Assembly (NCBI GenBank): GCA_021108215.1
Contig: JAIORK010000001.1
Coordinates: forward strand, 62,001 to 126,000
Length of the DNA: 64,000 nucleotides
Source of the DNA: a bacterium
GTDB taxonomy: Bacteria; Oederibacteriota; JAAXVQ01; JAUVAV01
Direction: 5' to 3'
This document shows, piece by piece, positions 1-9,071 of the stretch. The notes under the pieces are model-generated. The model did no database searches and was not told the DNA's origin. It was given only the letters and a program-made list of their open reading frames with translations. The first letter of the stretch is position 1, and each line of letters begins with the position of its first letter. The position numbers and the translations under genes are program-made.

Positions 1-2
1 AT

Positions 3-3000
3 ACCGGGATGAACAGCTCATCTACCGCCTATTCTTATTCGCGCCTGAACAGTAGCAAGCTGGTTTCCACTTCAGTCACAACCTATGATGCTAATGGTTT
101 TGCCGTAACAACGGTAAGCACCAAGACCACCGGACCGACTCTGTCGCGAGAGGCCACCACGACCACTGACACGGATATTTATACCGGCCAGAAAACCTAC
201 TCAGAGACCACCACTTCATTATCCGAGTCCAAGTCCTGGGCCAATGTCAAGGGGCTGGATGTGTATTCGGAGACGGAAAATTATCTCGGCCCCCACTATG
301 GGCGCAGTAGTCAGGAACAGTCCTGGTACAATGAGGATACCGGGATTAAGATCAGATCCTATTCGGAAAGCGGGCTAAACAAGACCTGGACCTATTTGGA
401 TGAAAGTGGTTTGCCACGCGGCGGCGGCGGGCAAATTTATCAGGAGAAGTACAACAAATATTCCGCCTCGGATGCCGGACAGGTAGAGTATGTTCAGGCA
501 GGAGATATACATTGGTCCGGCAATCCCTCAATGACGCGTACCAGCAATCCTATTTCTGTGAGCGATACCTATTTGGATACCAATGGATTTACCCTCTATA
601 CCTGGACCGGAAATATGTACGGTGCTGCCGGCGATGAACTGACTAAATTTATACCTACCATTAATCAGGCGAACGGCCAGAACCTTTCCTCCTGGAAATA
701 TAATTATTGGAATGGTTCCCGGTATGGAGACTCCAAAACCTACAGCACCTACAATCAAACCTATGGTATTGCAGACTACTCAAAAAATTGGAACAAGGAC
801 GGTGATGTTACTGAGACCAGTACGAACTTTAATACAAGTACCGGATTGACTTCTTCCACTTCGACCACGGGTGATGGCTATGTGGCATCAGGGTCATACG
901 ATAGTTGGGGGCGTGGTTTGAAACGGAGTGGTTCGACTTCACAGGAAAAACCGGACGGCAAGAGCACCAAATGGGAGACTTACTACAGTTCGTATGAGTA
1001 TAATAATTGGACAGGGCTGATGAAAAAAGAAGTGCGGACTGGATCGGAAAACGAAACCATCTGGTACAACAACCACGGGGTGGAAGATGCCAACTGGAGC
1101 AGCAGCAGTACCTGGGTCAGCGGTTCGCAATACCAATTCACAACGTTTGGCGGCTTTGAAACCCCCAACGGGCATCCCCAACAGGCGGTCCTTGAGCTCA
1201 GCGGTGAGGGATTCGGTACCACGATGATTATTACCAAGCATGATTTGCAGGTCTTTGATGAAGGCCAAAATGGACAGTACTATCTTCCGACCTGGGAACA
1301 GGTACAGATGATGTATGCCGATTATATTACTAATATGACCATCCACTATAACCTGGGGGTGGATAGTCCGACCAGTGCTTATGTTGAGGATGATAAAGGG
1401 ACAGAACATTGGGTCATGGATGGATACGGTTATGAAAATATTTCAGTACGGACCCGCACTAATTTTGACGGGACCACCATGACCTGGAATTATCATAAAA
1501 ATCCGGAAGATGAATATCCCCATTCTGCTGATATCACTTACACGGGTTTTATGGGTATGCATAATGGTTTTGGTACGGAAACGTATAATGAATTCGGTGT
1601 TATGACCCAGCAGGTCATGAATAATTCCGATACCTGGAATGAGACCATCACCTTTGAAAACGACGGCCAGTATTTAACCACCGCTACCGGACAGCGCGAA
1701 GATGGTCAGAACGTAACCTACAGTTTTACCGGTGTGGGTGAAGTGGCGGAGATGTCGGATGACAAAGGTATTACCGTATTTGATACAGCTGCCAACCGGC
1801 GTACGAGCACAACCGGCAGTCTGGGAACATTCACTTATACCTATAGCGGCGGATTCGTTACGGAGATTGCCGGGACGGTAAGTGTGGGCGGCTCGGTGAT
1901 TATGGATGAGTACTGGAATGTGGGCGAGTGGACCGACAGCATGGGTGTGGTGCATACTTATTCCCCCACGGAAACGAACAAAGGGTATGTGACCGCAGCC
2001 AATGAGAGTTTTACTGATGCCAACGGTACGGTTTGGACCGGAACTGTGAATTATGCAGATACCGGATTTTACTTTGAGAACGCGACACTGGAAGCGGCCA
2101 ATGCCAATGTTTACGAGAGCGGTGCGATCAATACCGTTTTAATGGACAGCTCGGCTGCCATGGATTTCCTCGAGGGTCTGATTGCTCAATACAATACCGA
2201 AATGGAGACCTACTCCTGGAGCGCCCCGGGTGAAACCGGAAATCTGTTGACACTGGGTGATTGTATATTGGCCAATTTCAGTGCGGACGATATTTCCGGT
2301 ATTGCTGATGTACTGATTAATATCAATGGAGACGGCAGTTCGATATCTATTTTTAATAACATCGAGTTTATGGAAGATGTGTTTGAAAAGAAGGATCGTT
2401 ACAAACCGACCTCATCTGCAAATCAGGTCTCCGGACAAATATCGGTGCCGAGTGATACGTATGACAGCGCAAAGGCGAATGATCCTTTTTATGCCGGTAA
2501 TTGCGGCTACACGATCACCAATGTTGAGTCCTATCAGGTTCAGACCGGGACGCAGACGGAGACGTATTATTTGGAAATTATTCCAGATGATCCGGAAACT
2601 CCGGATGTTGATGAATATGAGGAAATTGAGCACAGCTCACAGGTTTATTGGGATCATGATAACAATCCGGATACCCCGGATGAAGGGAAGTATACGGAAC
2701 ATACACGCCAGGTTCCGCAGCATGGTACGCGTTACCGGTATACGAAAACCACTTATTCCAAAGTCTATGACGGCTGGATGTGGGTTGCCACAGGGACGAC
2801 CCAGAGTCAGGCTTATGAGGATGCAATGGAACTGGATACCGGTGTGCTCACTGCCGGGCCGATCGGCCAGGAAGGGTCGGCGGTTGCCGCTGCCTCCAAT
2901 CGGCGGATTTATAGGAAATCAAGTAGTGGCGAGGCCGGTGGTGTTCTTTTAGCCGGCGGCGCTCCGGCAGCAACAGCAGCACCGGTCAGTAAGTTTGAGA

Positions 3001-4871
3001 CATCCTTAAGTACTTCCGGCAGTACCGTCCAGGCAGCCGCTGTCGCAAGCGACGCAACTGCGGTCGAGGAAGAAGAAAATCAAGCAGTGAAAACCACGCA
3101 GACCGCCGGGCAATCAACCGGGAAAACTGAAAAACCAATTGCAGTGAGTGGTGCTGAAGATAATGAGATTTCTGTCGCGGATAAACCGGCAGACGTGAAA
3201 TTTGAAGCGGATGCGGCTGCCAATTCTGAAGAAGAAGCCGACAGTGATGAAATCGAATCGTCTGACAAGGATGTTGAACCGGAGGATGATAATACCCAAA
3301 TCATGGAAGTTGTTAAAACCGGCAATGGGGTTGGGCTGGTGCTGGCCGGTGGGAAGCTTGGTCGAGGCGGTGTGCAGGCCGCTGCTGCAGTCGATGCCGA
3401 CGTGAAGACCGGCGTGGAAGGTGATCTGGTCGCTGCTTTTAAAGCTATTGATTCTATTGGCGATGTTTCCGGATTCATTCAGCGGGTGTCGTCCAAGATG
3501 AATCCCAAGGCAATTGCCGCTTCGTTGATGAAATCAACCGCAGTGAGTGGTGCCGAAGATAATGAGATTTCTGTTGCAGATAAACCGGCAGGAGTTAAAT
3601 TTGAAGCGGATGCGGCTGCCAATTCCGAAGCAGACATCGCCAGTGATGAAACCGAACCGTCTGATGTGGATGTTGAACCGGATGATGATACCCAAACCAT
3701 GGAAGTTGTTAAAACCGGTAATGGGATTGGACTGGTGCTGGCCGGGGGGCAGCTTGGTCGAGGCGGTGTGCAAGCCGCTGCAGTCGATGCCGATGTGAAG
3801 ATCGGCGCGGAAGATGATCTGGTCGCCGCTTTTAAAGCTATTGATTCTATTGACGATGTTCCTGGATTCATTCAGCTGGTGTTGTCCAAGATGAATCCCA
3901 AGGCAATTGCCGCTTCGTTGATGAAATCAACCACAGTGAATTTGATCAACGCACTGACACAGGCGTACAACCTGGTCTTCGGCGAGGGGTACCAAGATTC
4001 GTTGATCGGCAAATTTACCCAGATGGCGTCGGACAACGGAATTTTGGTAGAAGAGGTTAAAAGTGCGATTTCCGGCGGAACCGTTGTGGCCAGCGAGGCA
4101 AAACTGGCAGCCAAGATTGCCGGCGAAATGAAAGATGCAAAACAGGTCTCGACTGATGAAAAAGGTCGCGTGGTTGAATCGGTTGATTCGAAAGGAACAG
4201 AACGTATCTTTAAGTATGACAAGTCCGGAGTTACCGAAACACTCACTGCGAAAGATGGGCGTAAGAGTGTTCGGCGTTTTGACACCGAAGGTAAGCTAGT
4301 ATCAGAAAATAGAGGCGATACCGTAAGAACCTATAATTATACGATGGCTGAAGGAAAAGTTGAAAAAGTTACGATGCAAGAAAGAACTGAGTCAGCTTTG
4401 ACTACCTGTGAGTATGATAATCAGGGTCGGTTGCTCATGGTTGATCAACCACAGCAGAAGACAACGTATAGTTATGATGGGCCAGAGGATAAGAGCTATG
4501 CGGCTAAAATTTTTAGCGCCAATGGTTCTTTGTTGGAGGAAAAAACCTATGAAAATAGCCGTCTGGCAGAGCGCAAACGATCGGATGGCACAGTGAGCAG
4601 TTATTCGTATATGACCGACGGCAGTGGGGAAATTCTGGCAGTTACCGAGGAGAAGCAGGATAAGGATGGGGAGAAGTCCGTATTTAAATACGACCGGACC
4701 GGGCGTCTGGTTTCTTCACTGGACAAGGAGAGCGGGCGTTTTGAAAGAATGGAATCCGAGACTATGGGTGACCAGACCATGGAATTGAACGAGGCCATGG
4801 ATGATATGTTCGGCGATCCCCGGGTGCACAGCATGCGTTTGGGACAAGATGTGTTTTTCGGCGCTGAATAA
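3..4871 (+). CDS. Giant YD/RHS-like surface protein, 5' end outside window
   Basis: The frame is open from the window edge to the stop at 4871, and the first ATG (position 9) has no visible ribosome binding site, so the gene very likely starts upstream. The visible 1,620 residues are rich in Thr, Ser, Tyr and Gly and contain degenerate YD-type repeats throughout. The clearest are at the C-terminus (YDNQGRLLMV, YDRTGRLVSS), as in RHS/YD-repeat proteins. A middle part (roughly residues 960-1310) is Ala/Gly/Asp/Glu-rich and holds a tandem duplication of about 133 residues. I see no transmembrane segment, no classical RHS core-cleavage motif and no recognisable toxin domain. Likely secreted or cell-surface; exact function unknown. 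A terminator follows directly. Confidence 0.75.
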   Translation, partial: TGMNSSSTAYSYSRLNSSKLVSTSVTTYDANGFAVTTVSTKTTGPTLSREATTTTDTDIYTGQKTYSETTTSLSESKSWANVKGLDVYSETENYLGPHYGRSSQEQSWYNEDTGIKIRSYSESGLNKTWTYLDESGLPRGGGGQIYQEKYNKYSASDAGQVEYVQAGDIHWSGNPSMTRTSNPISVSDTYLDTNGFTLYTWTGNMYGAAGDELTKFIPTINQANGQNLSSWKYNYWNGSRYGDSKTYSTYNQTYGIADYSKNWNKDGDVTETSTNFNTSTGLTSSTSTTGDGYVASGSYDSWGRGLKRSGSTSQEKPDGKSTKWETYYSSYEYNNWTGLMKKEVRTGSENETIWYNNHGVEDANWSSSSTWVSGSQYQFTTFGGFETPNGHPQQAVLELSGEGFGTTMIITKHDLQVFDEGQNGQYYLPTWEQVQMMYADYITNMTIHYNLGVDSPTSAYVEDDKGTEHWVMDGYGYENISVRTRTNFDGTTMTWNYHKNPEDEYPHSADITYTGFMGMHNGFGTETYNEFGVMTQQVMNNSDTWNETITFENDGQYLTTATGQREDGQNVTYSFTGVGEVAEMSDDKGITVFDTAANRRTSTTGSLGTFTYTYSGGFVTEIAGTVSVGGSVIMDEYWNVGEWTDSMGVVHTYSPTETNKGYVTAANESFTDANGTVWTGTVNYADTGFYFENATLEAANANVYESGAINTVLMDSSAAMDFLEGLIAQYNTEMETYSWSAPGETGNLLTLGDCILANFSADDISGIADVLININGDGSSISIFNNIEFMEDVFEKKDRYKPTSSANQVSGQISVPSDTYDSAKANDPFYAGNCGYTITNVESYQVQTGTQTETYYLEIIPDDPETPDVDEYEEIEHSSQVYWDHDNNPDTPDEGKYTEHTRQVPQHGTRYRYTKTTYSKVYDGWMWVATGTTQSQAYEDAMELDTGVLTAGPIGQEGSAVAAASNRRIYRKSSSGEAGGVLLAGGAPAATAAPVSKFETSLSTSGSTVQAAAVASDATAVEEEENQAVKTTQTAGQSTGKTEKPIAVSGAEDNEISVADKPADVKFEADAAANSEEEADSDEIESSDKDVEPEDDNTQIMEVVKTGNGVGLVLAGGKLGRGGVQAAAAVDADVKTGVEGDLVAAFKAIDSIGDVSGFIQRVSSKMNPKAIAASLMKSTAVSGAEDNEISVADKPAGVKFEADAAANSEADIASDETEPSDVDVEPDDDTQTMEVVKTGNGIGLVLAGGQLGRGGVQAAAVDADVKIGAEDDLVAAFKAIDSIDDVPGFIQLVLSKMNPKAIAASLMKSTTVNLINALTQAYNLVFGEGYQDSLIGKFTQMASDNGILVEEVKSAISGGTVVASEAKLAAKIAGEMKDAKQVSTDEKGRVVESVDSKGTERIFKYDKSGVTETLTAKDGRKSVRRFDTEGKLVSENRGDTVRTYNYTMAEGKVEKVTMQERTESALTTCEYDNQGRLLMVDQPQQKTTYSYDGPEDKSYAAKIFSANGSLLEEKTYENSRLAERKRSDGTVSSYSYMTDGSGEILAVTEEKQDKDGEKSVFKYDRTGRLVSSLDKESGRFERMESETMGDQTMELNEAMDDMFGDPRVHSMRLGQDVFFGAE
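3141..3932 (+). repeat. Tandem in-frame duplication within the YD-like gene
   Basis: Copy 1 covers 3141-3539 (399 nt) and copy 2 covers 3540-3932 (393 nt). Both start with GTGAGTGGTG-type sequence encoding AVSGAEDNEISVADKPA and end at the codons for AIAASLMKST. The copies differ by scattered substitutions and two codons. The repeated unit contains an acidic linker and a Gly-rich stretch (GLVLAGG.LGRGGVQAA). Confidence 0.9.
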
Positions 4872-4891
4872 AGTATAAGCAGGCAAGGTTC

Positions 4892-4933
4892 AAGACCCGT
4901 TTTCAGTTTGATCTGGAAGCGGGTCTTTTTTTT
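4892..4933 (+). terminator. Rho-independent terminator after the YD-like gene
   Basis: AAGACCCG pairs with CGGGTCTT around a loop that can pair further (TTTTCAG with CTGGAAG). A run of eight T follows. It lies 21 nt after the stop at 4871 and ahead of the murA promoter. Confidence 0.85.
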
Positions 4934-4944
4934 GCAATCCTTCT

Positions 4945-4972
4945 TTTTACCCGCAAGGCATCATGCTATACT
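4945..4972 (+). promoter_or_regulatory. Putative promoter of murA (extended -10)
   Basis: ATGCTATACT gives a TGC-extended -10 box TATACT at 4967-4972. The -35 region (TTTTAC, 4945-4950) is weak. It is the only good candidate between the upstream terminator and the murA start at 5005. Confidence 0.5.
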
Positions 4973-5004
4973 GCCTGAATTGAAAAAAAGGAAAGGTTCG
5001 ATCC

Positions 5005-6267
5005 ATGGACAAAATTATTATGCAAGGCGGGAAACCGTTACAAGGAAGTGTGCAGGTTAGCGGCTCTAAAAATGCATCATTGCCCATCATGGCAGCCTGT
5101 TTGCTGGCGGAGGGGACAAGCCGGGTCAACAATATTCCTGAGGTCCAGGATATCCGGACGATGGGAAAAATGCTGGAAATTTTAGGAGCGAAGAACCGGT
5201 TGCAGGACAATTGTTTTCAACTAGATCCATCAGGATTTACATGCCGGCCGGCACCCTATGAGTTGGTCAGTACCATGCGTGCTTCCATTTATGTTTTGGC
5301 ACCCCTGGTGGCACGGTTTGGGAAAGCTCAGGTCGCTTTACCTGGCGGCTGCGCGATTGGATTGCGCCCGATTGATCAGCATTTTAAGGGGCTGGAAGCA
5401 TTGGGGGCGCGGGTGAACCTGGCGCATGGCTATATCCAGGCAGAGGCACCTAAGGGGTTAAAAGGGGCGGAAATTTATTTGGATATCGCCAGCGTCGGTG
5501 CAACGGTCACGATACTGTTGGCGGCTGTGCTGGCCAAAGGCCGGACAATTCTGGATCATGCAGCTTGTGAACCGGAAATTGTTAATCTTGCCGACATGCT
5601 CAATGCGATGGGTGCACATATTCAGGGAGCCGGCAACAGCCGGATTGTGATAGACGGGGTCAACCGGCTTGAGGCGGTTGAGTATACTGTCATTCCCGAT
5701 CGTATTGAGGCAGGAACATTGGCATTGGCCGGTGCCATGACGGGCAGCGCCATGACCATTGCCGGATATCCGATTGAACATTTGATAGCATTGGAACGCA
5801 AACTGGCTGAAGCGGGTGTGGACATCATCAAGACCGGTACCCGGCAGGTGCGTATTCAATGCCGTGAAGAAAAGATCAAGCCGGTTGATATCGTAACCCT
5901 CCCATATCCTGGATTTCCCACAGACCTTCAGGCACAGTGGATGGCTTTGATGTGTATTGCTGAAGGACGATCAGTGGTCACGGAGGCGGTATGGGAGAAT
6001 AGATTTATGCATGTGATGGAGCTTAACCGGATGGGGGCGGATATTCAGATAGAAGGTACCAATGCGTTGGTGCGGGGCGGGAAGCCGCTTTCCGGTGCTC
6101 AGGTCATGGCATCAGATCTGCGTGCTTCCGCTGCTTTGATTTTGGCTGGTTTGGTTGCTGAAGGCGAGACTGCGATCTCAAGAATTTATCATCTTGACAG
6201 AGGCTATGAGCATCTGGAAAAGAAACTTGCGGCATTGGGCGCGGATATTAAAAGGGTACACGCATGA
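5005..6267 (+). CDS. murA: UDP-N-acetylglucosamine 1-carboxyvinyltransferase MurA
   Basis: First committed step of peptidoglycan synthesis in the cytoplasm: transfer of enolpyruvate from phosphoenolpyruvate to UDP-GlcNAc. The 420-residue length is normal for the family. Hallmarks seen are SGSKNASLP near residue 20 (substrate-binding Lys22/Asn23), the loop PGGCAIGLRPID with the catalytic cysteine at about residue 116 (the fosfomycin target in the family), and YPGFPTDLQAQ containing the conserved active-site aspartate. A GGAAAGG ribosome site precedes the ATG. The stop overlaps the start of the next gene by 4 nt, so the two are probably translated from one message. Confidence 0.97.
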   Translation: MDKIIMQGGKPLQGSVQVSGSKNASLPIMAACLLAEGTSRVNNIPEVQDIRTMGKMLEILGAKNRLQDNCFQLDPSGFTCRPAPYELVSTMRASIYVLAPLVARFGKAQVALPGGCAIGLRPIDQHFKGLEALGARVNLAHGYIQAEAPKGLKGAEIYLDIASVGATVTILLAAVLAKGRTILDHAACEPEIVNLADMLNAMGAHIQGAGNSRIVIDGVNRLEAVEYTVIPDRIEAGTLALAGAMTGSAMTIAGYPIEHLIALERKLAEAGVDIIKTGTRQVRIQCREEKIKPVDIVTLPYPGFPTDLQAQWMALMCIAEGRSVVTEAVWENRFMHVMELNRMGADIQIEGTNALVRGGKPLSGAQVMASDLRASAALILAGLVAEGETAISRIYHLDRGYEHLEKKLAALGADIKRVHA

Positions 6268-6791
6268 GAAACAAGAAAACCTGGATTGTAGTCCTTGCGG
6301 TATTATTGTTGTGTGCCGTCAGTTCTTTTGCGAAAAATGCGGATGATATTCGTGTTGTATTTGATCCGGATTTACGTTCCTTGATTCGTGGTGCGATTAC
6401 ACAAAGTGAAAAAAGTGTTGATGTGGAAGTTTTTAAAATGACAGACCGCGGCGTGATTGCTGATCTGGGGAATGCAGCCGGCGAGGGTGTTGCCGTCCGC
6501 GTCATTTTATGTCCAACACAAAAAAGTAATCAAAAAGCAGCCAATAAACTTTTGGGAACCGGCGCGAAAGTTCGTTGGTATCCTGTTACTAAAAAAAATC
6601 AGATTATGCATGTCAAGATGGGGCTGTTTGACATGCAGCGGCTTATTTTCGGAAGTCCCAACTGGACCTATTGGGGTCTGACCATTCACCACGAGGGTGT
6701 TTTGGATATTTCTTTGCCGGCAGTGGTGGATGAGATGCAAGGACGGTTTGAAGTGGATTGGGAAAAATCAAAGCCTGCCAGATTGTTGTGA
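6264..6791 (+). CDS. Secreted single-domain phospholipase D-like protein
   Basis: A 175-residue protein with an N-terminal signal peptide (hydrophobic residues 7-20, then SFA-K). It has one HKD motif: H116, K118 and D123 in HVKMGLFD, followed by the conserved FGSPNWT. A single HKD motif in a small exported protein resembles the Nuc-type endonuclease branch of the PLD superfamily, which works as a dimer. Substrate (nucleic acid or phospholipid) cannot be told from sequence. Its ATG overlaps the murA stop (ATGA), an unusual partner for murA. Confidence 0.85.
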   Translation: MRNKKTWIVVLAVLLLCAVSSFAKNADDIRVVFDPDLRSLIRGAITQSEKSVDVEVFKMTDRGVIADLGNAAGEGVAVRVILCPTQKSNQKAANKLLGTGAKVRWYPVTKKNQIMHVKMGLFDMQRLIFGSPNWTYWGLTIHHEGVLDISLPAVVDEMQGRFEVDWEKSKPARLL

Positions 6792-6919
6792 AGAGGGATA
6801 TAACACAATTGGCGTTTTTTTATTGGAATGATATCTTTGATTTGAAAAATGAGTTTGAATCAGTTAAACTTAATTAGGTGGACATTCTTGTTCAAATTAA
6901 AAAAAACGGCAACTAACCG

Positions 6920-7061
6920 GTTCGTCTTAAGTGCTGATTTTTAAAGAAAAAAAACGCACCATAAGTTTCGATGGAACATCAGGGGACTGTATCGTCAAAT
7001 CCGGCTCTAGCGTATGGATACAGTATCAGTTTTTCTTTAAAAATCAGCACTTAAGACGAAC
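6920..7061 (+). repeat. Long fold-back element, group A copy 1
   Basis: Positions 6920-6951 and 7030-7061 form a perfect 32-bp inverted repeat around a 78-nt core. The arm runs from GTTCGTCTTAAGTGCTGA into TTTTTAAAGAAAAA. The core starts with AACGCA and contains ATCGTC, like copies at 34998 and 41976. A flank at 7072-7096 ending GGACAGCAGTG is shared with copy 2. It occupies most of the 412-nt gap between the PLD-like gene and mod, where I see no gene. Confidence 0.9.
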
Positions 7062-7203
7062 AGAAGACAGTGTGTTTTATAATTTGGACAGCAGTGTTAG
7101 TTGGTATTGAAAACTGTTTTTTCGCTCCTCACAATGACAATAGTGCTGTTTTTTCAGGATCACCTAGCTAGGATCAAAATAAAGAATATAGGATGACAAC
7201 ATA

Positions 7204-9069
7204 ATGAATGGCAAGTCATTGAATATTACAGAAGAAAAGCTGAATAAACTCAAAGAAATAATTCCAGAAGCATTTACTGAAAACAAGATCGACTGGGAAA
7301 AGCTGAAAGCTGCGTTGGGTGAAGATATTGAATTCAAGAATGAACGATATGTGTTGAACTGGGCAGGAAAATCCGATGCATTTAGAGTGCTGCAATCTCC
7401 CACAACCGCAACGCTTGTTCCGGTAAAAGATGAATCTGTTAATTTTGATACCACTGAAAACATATTTATTGAGGGCGAAAATCTTGAAGTGCTAAAAGTA
7501 CTGCAAAAATCCTATTTTGGCAAAATCAAGATGATCTATATTGACCCACCTTATAATACTGGCAATGACAATTTTATTTATCCGGATAAATTTTCTGAAA
7601 CCAAAGAAGAATATTTGAGCCGAATTGGCGATAAAGATGAGACCGGATTTATGACCCGTGAAGGGCTGTTCAGAAAAAACAGCAAAAACAGCGGACATTA
7701 CCATTCCAACTGGCTTTCCATGATGTATCCGAGGTTATTTTTAGCGAGAAATTTGTTGCGAGATGATGGTGTGATATTTGTTTCTATTGATGATAATGAA
7801 GTGCATAATTTAAGACTTTTAATGAATGAGGTATTTGGGGAAGAAAATTTTGTTGCAAATATTATTTGGCAAAAAAAATATGCCGTTAGTGCAGATGATC
7901 CAAGTATTGCACCAATGCATGATTATATAGTAGTTTATCAAAAATCTTCGAATTTCAAGCGAATTTTACTTCCAAGAACAGAAAAACAAATTTTAAGGTA
8001 TAAAAATATAGATAATGATCCCAGAGGATCGTGGAGTTCGGATAATTATGTTAGTAATAAGTCAATGGAAGAAAGACCTACTCTATGGTATCCAATAATG
8101 CATCCAAAAACAGGAAAAGAAGTTTGGCCTGATAAAAGTGCTGTTTGGCGGTATTCAAAAGTAAAGCATGAAGCAATTGAAAAAGAAAACAGATTATACT
8201 GGGGACCGGATTTGTCTTATGAAAAACCAAGACTTAAACGTTTTTTAAACGAAATACAAGAGGGTATAGTCCCAAGCACGTGGTGGGAATTTAAAGAGGT
8301 TGGTCACAATGATGAAGGCCAAAAGGAAACAGCAGAATTATTAGGAAAGAAAGTATTTAGTACTCCAAAACCAGTTCGTTTATTAAAAAAGATATTAAAT
8401 ATTAGTGTAGATAATGATGATATAGTTCTTGATTTTTTTGCAGGCTCTTGTTCTCTGGGGCAAGCAATATTTGAAGAAAATAATAGCAGGCCAAAGGGAA
8501 TAAAATTTATTTGTATTCAATTACCAGAGTCTTGCTCTAATGATAGTGTGGCTCATAAAACCGGATATAAAACTATTGCTGATATTGGCAAGGAGCGTAT
8601 TCGGCGGGTAATAAAAAAAATCAAGGAAGAACAGGAAGGCAAACTTAATTTAGATACTAATGCTGCTAAACAGGATTTGGGTTTTAAAGTGTTTAAATTA
8701 CAGGACTCCAATTTTAAAATTTGGCAAACAAAGATAGAAAATGAAGAAGAACTTAATAAACAACTTGAAATACACACCGACCCGGTAGATGAAAATGCTA
8801 AAACTGAAAACATTCTCTGTGAATTGCTTATAAAATCCGGCATTTCACTTACTGCTAAAATTGAACAAAAAGCCGGGGTTTATCTTGTGAATGATAATGA
8901 AATTGCTTTAATTCTTGAGAAGGTTAATAATAAAATCATGAAGAAGGTTATTGATGCAAAACCGCAAAAAGTGATTACTCTTGATCGTTTATTTAATAAC
9001 AATGACCAGTTAAAAACCAATACCGCATTGCAGATGAAAGACGCGGGTATAGAGTTTAAGGTGGTGTAG
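7204..9069 (+). CDS. Type III restriction-modification methyltransferase subunit (Mod)
   Basis: 621 residues. DNA adenine-N6 methyltransferase of the beta order: catalytic motif IV DPPYNTG at about residues 114-120, then the S-adenosylmethionine-binding motif DFFAGSCSLG at about residue 411 (commonly FAGSGT, so C-S replaces G-T here). The variable middle should hold target recognition. In type III systems Mod methylates one strand and also directs Res. AGGA precedes the ATG. The stop is 2 nt before the fic start, and the last 7 codons (IEFKVV-stop) recur in the fossil at 10444. The gene is visibly AT-richer than the flanking murA and his genes, consistent with transfer. Confidence 0.92.
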   Translation: MNGKSLNITEEKLNKLKEIIPEAFTENKIDWEKLKAALGEDIEFKNERYVLNWAGKSDAFRVLQSPTTATLVPVKDESVNFDTTENIFIEGENLEVLKVLQKSYFGKIKMIYIDPPYNTGNDNFIYPDKFSETKEEYLSRIGDKDETGFMTREGLFRKNSKNSGHYHSNWLSMMYPRLFLARNLLRDDGVIFVSIDDNEVHNLRLLMNEVFGEENFVANIIWQKKYAVSADDPSIAPMHDYIVVYQKSSNFKRILLPRTEKQILRYKNIDNDPRGSWSSDNYVSNKSMEERPTLWYPIMHPKTGKEVWPDKSAVWRYSKVKHEAIEKENRLYWGPDLSYEKPRLKRFLNEIQEGIVPSTWWEFKEVGHNDEGQKETAELLGKKVFSTPKPVRLLKKILNISVDNDDIVLDFFAGSCSLGQAIFEENNSRPKGIKFICIQLPESCSNDSVAHKTGYKTIADIGKERIRRVIKKIKEEQEGKLNLDTNAAKQDLGFKVFKLQDSNFKIWQTKIENEEELNKQLEIHTDPVDENAKTENILCELLIKSGISLTAKIEQKAGVYLVNDNEIALILEKVNNKIMKKVIDAKPQKVITLDRLFNNNDQLKTNTALQMKDAGIEFKVV

Positions 9070-9071
9070 AG

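Noticed and set aside
3080-4285. Long open frames on the minus strand opposite the duplicated part of the YD-like gene
   Set aside because: They mirror the repeat, are Ser/Pro/Thr-rich shadows of GC-bearing codons, lack ribosome sites and have no domain.
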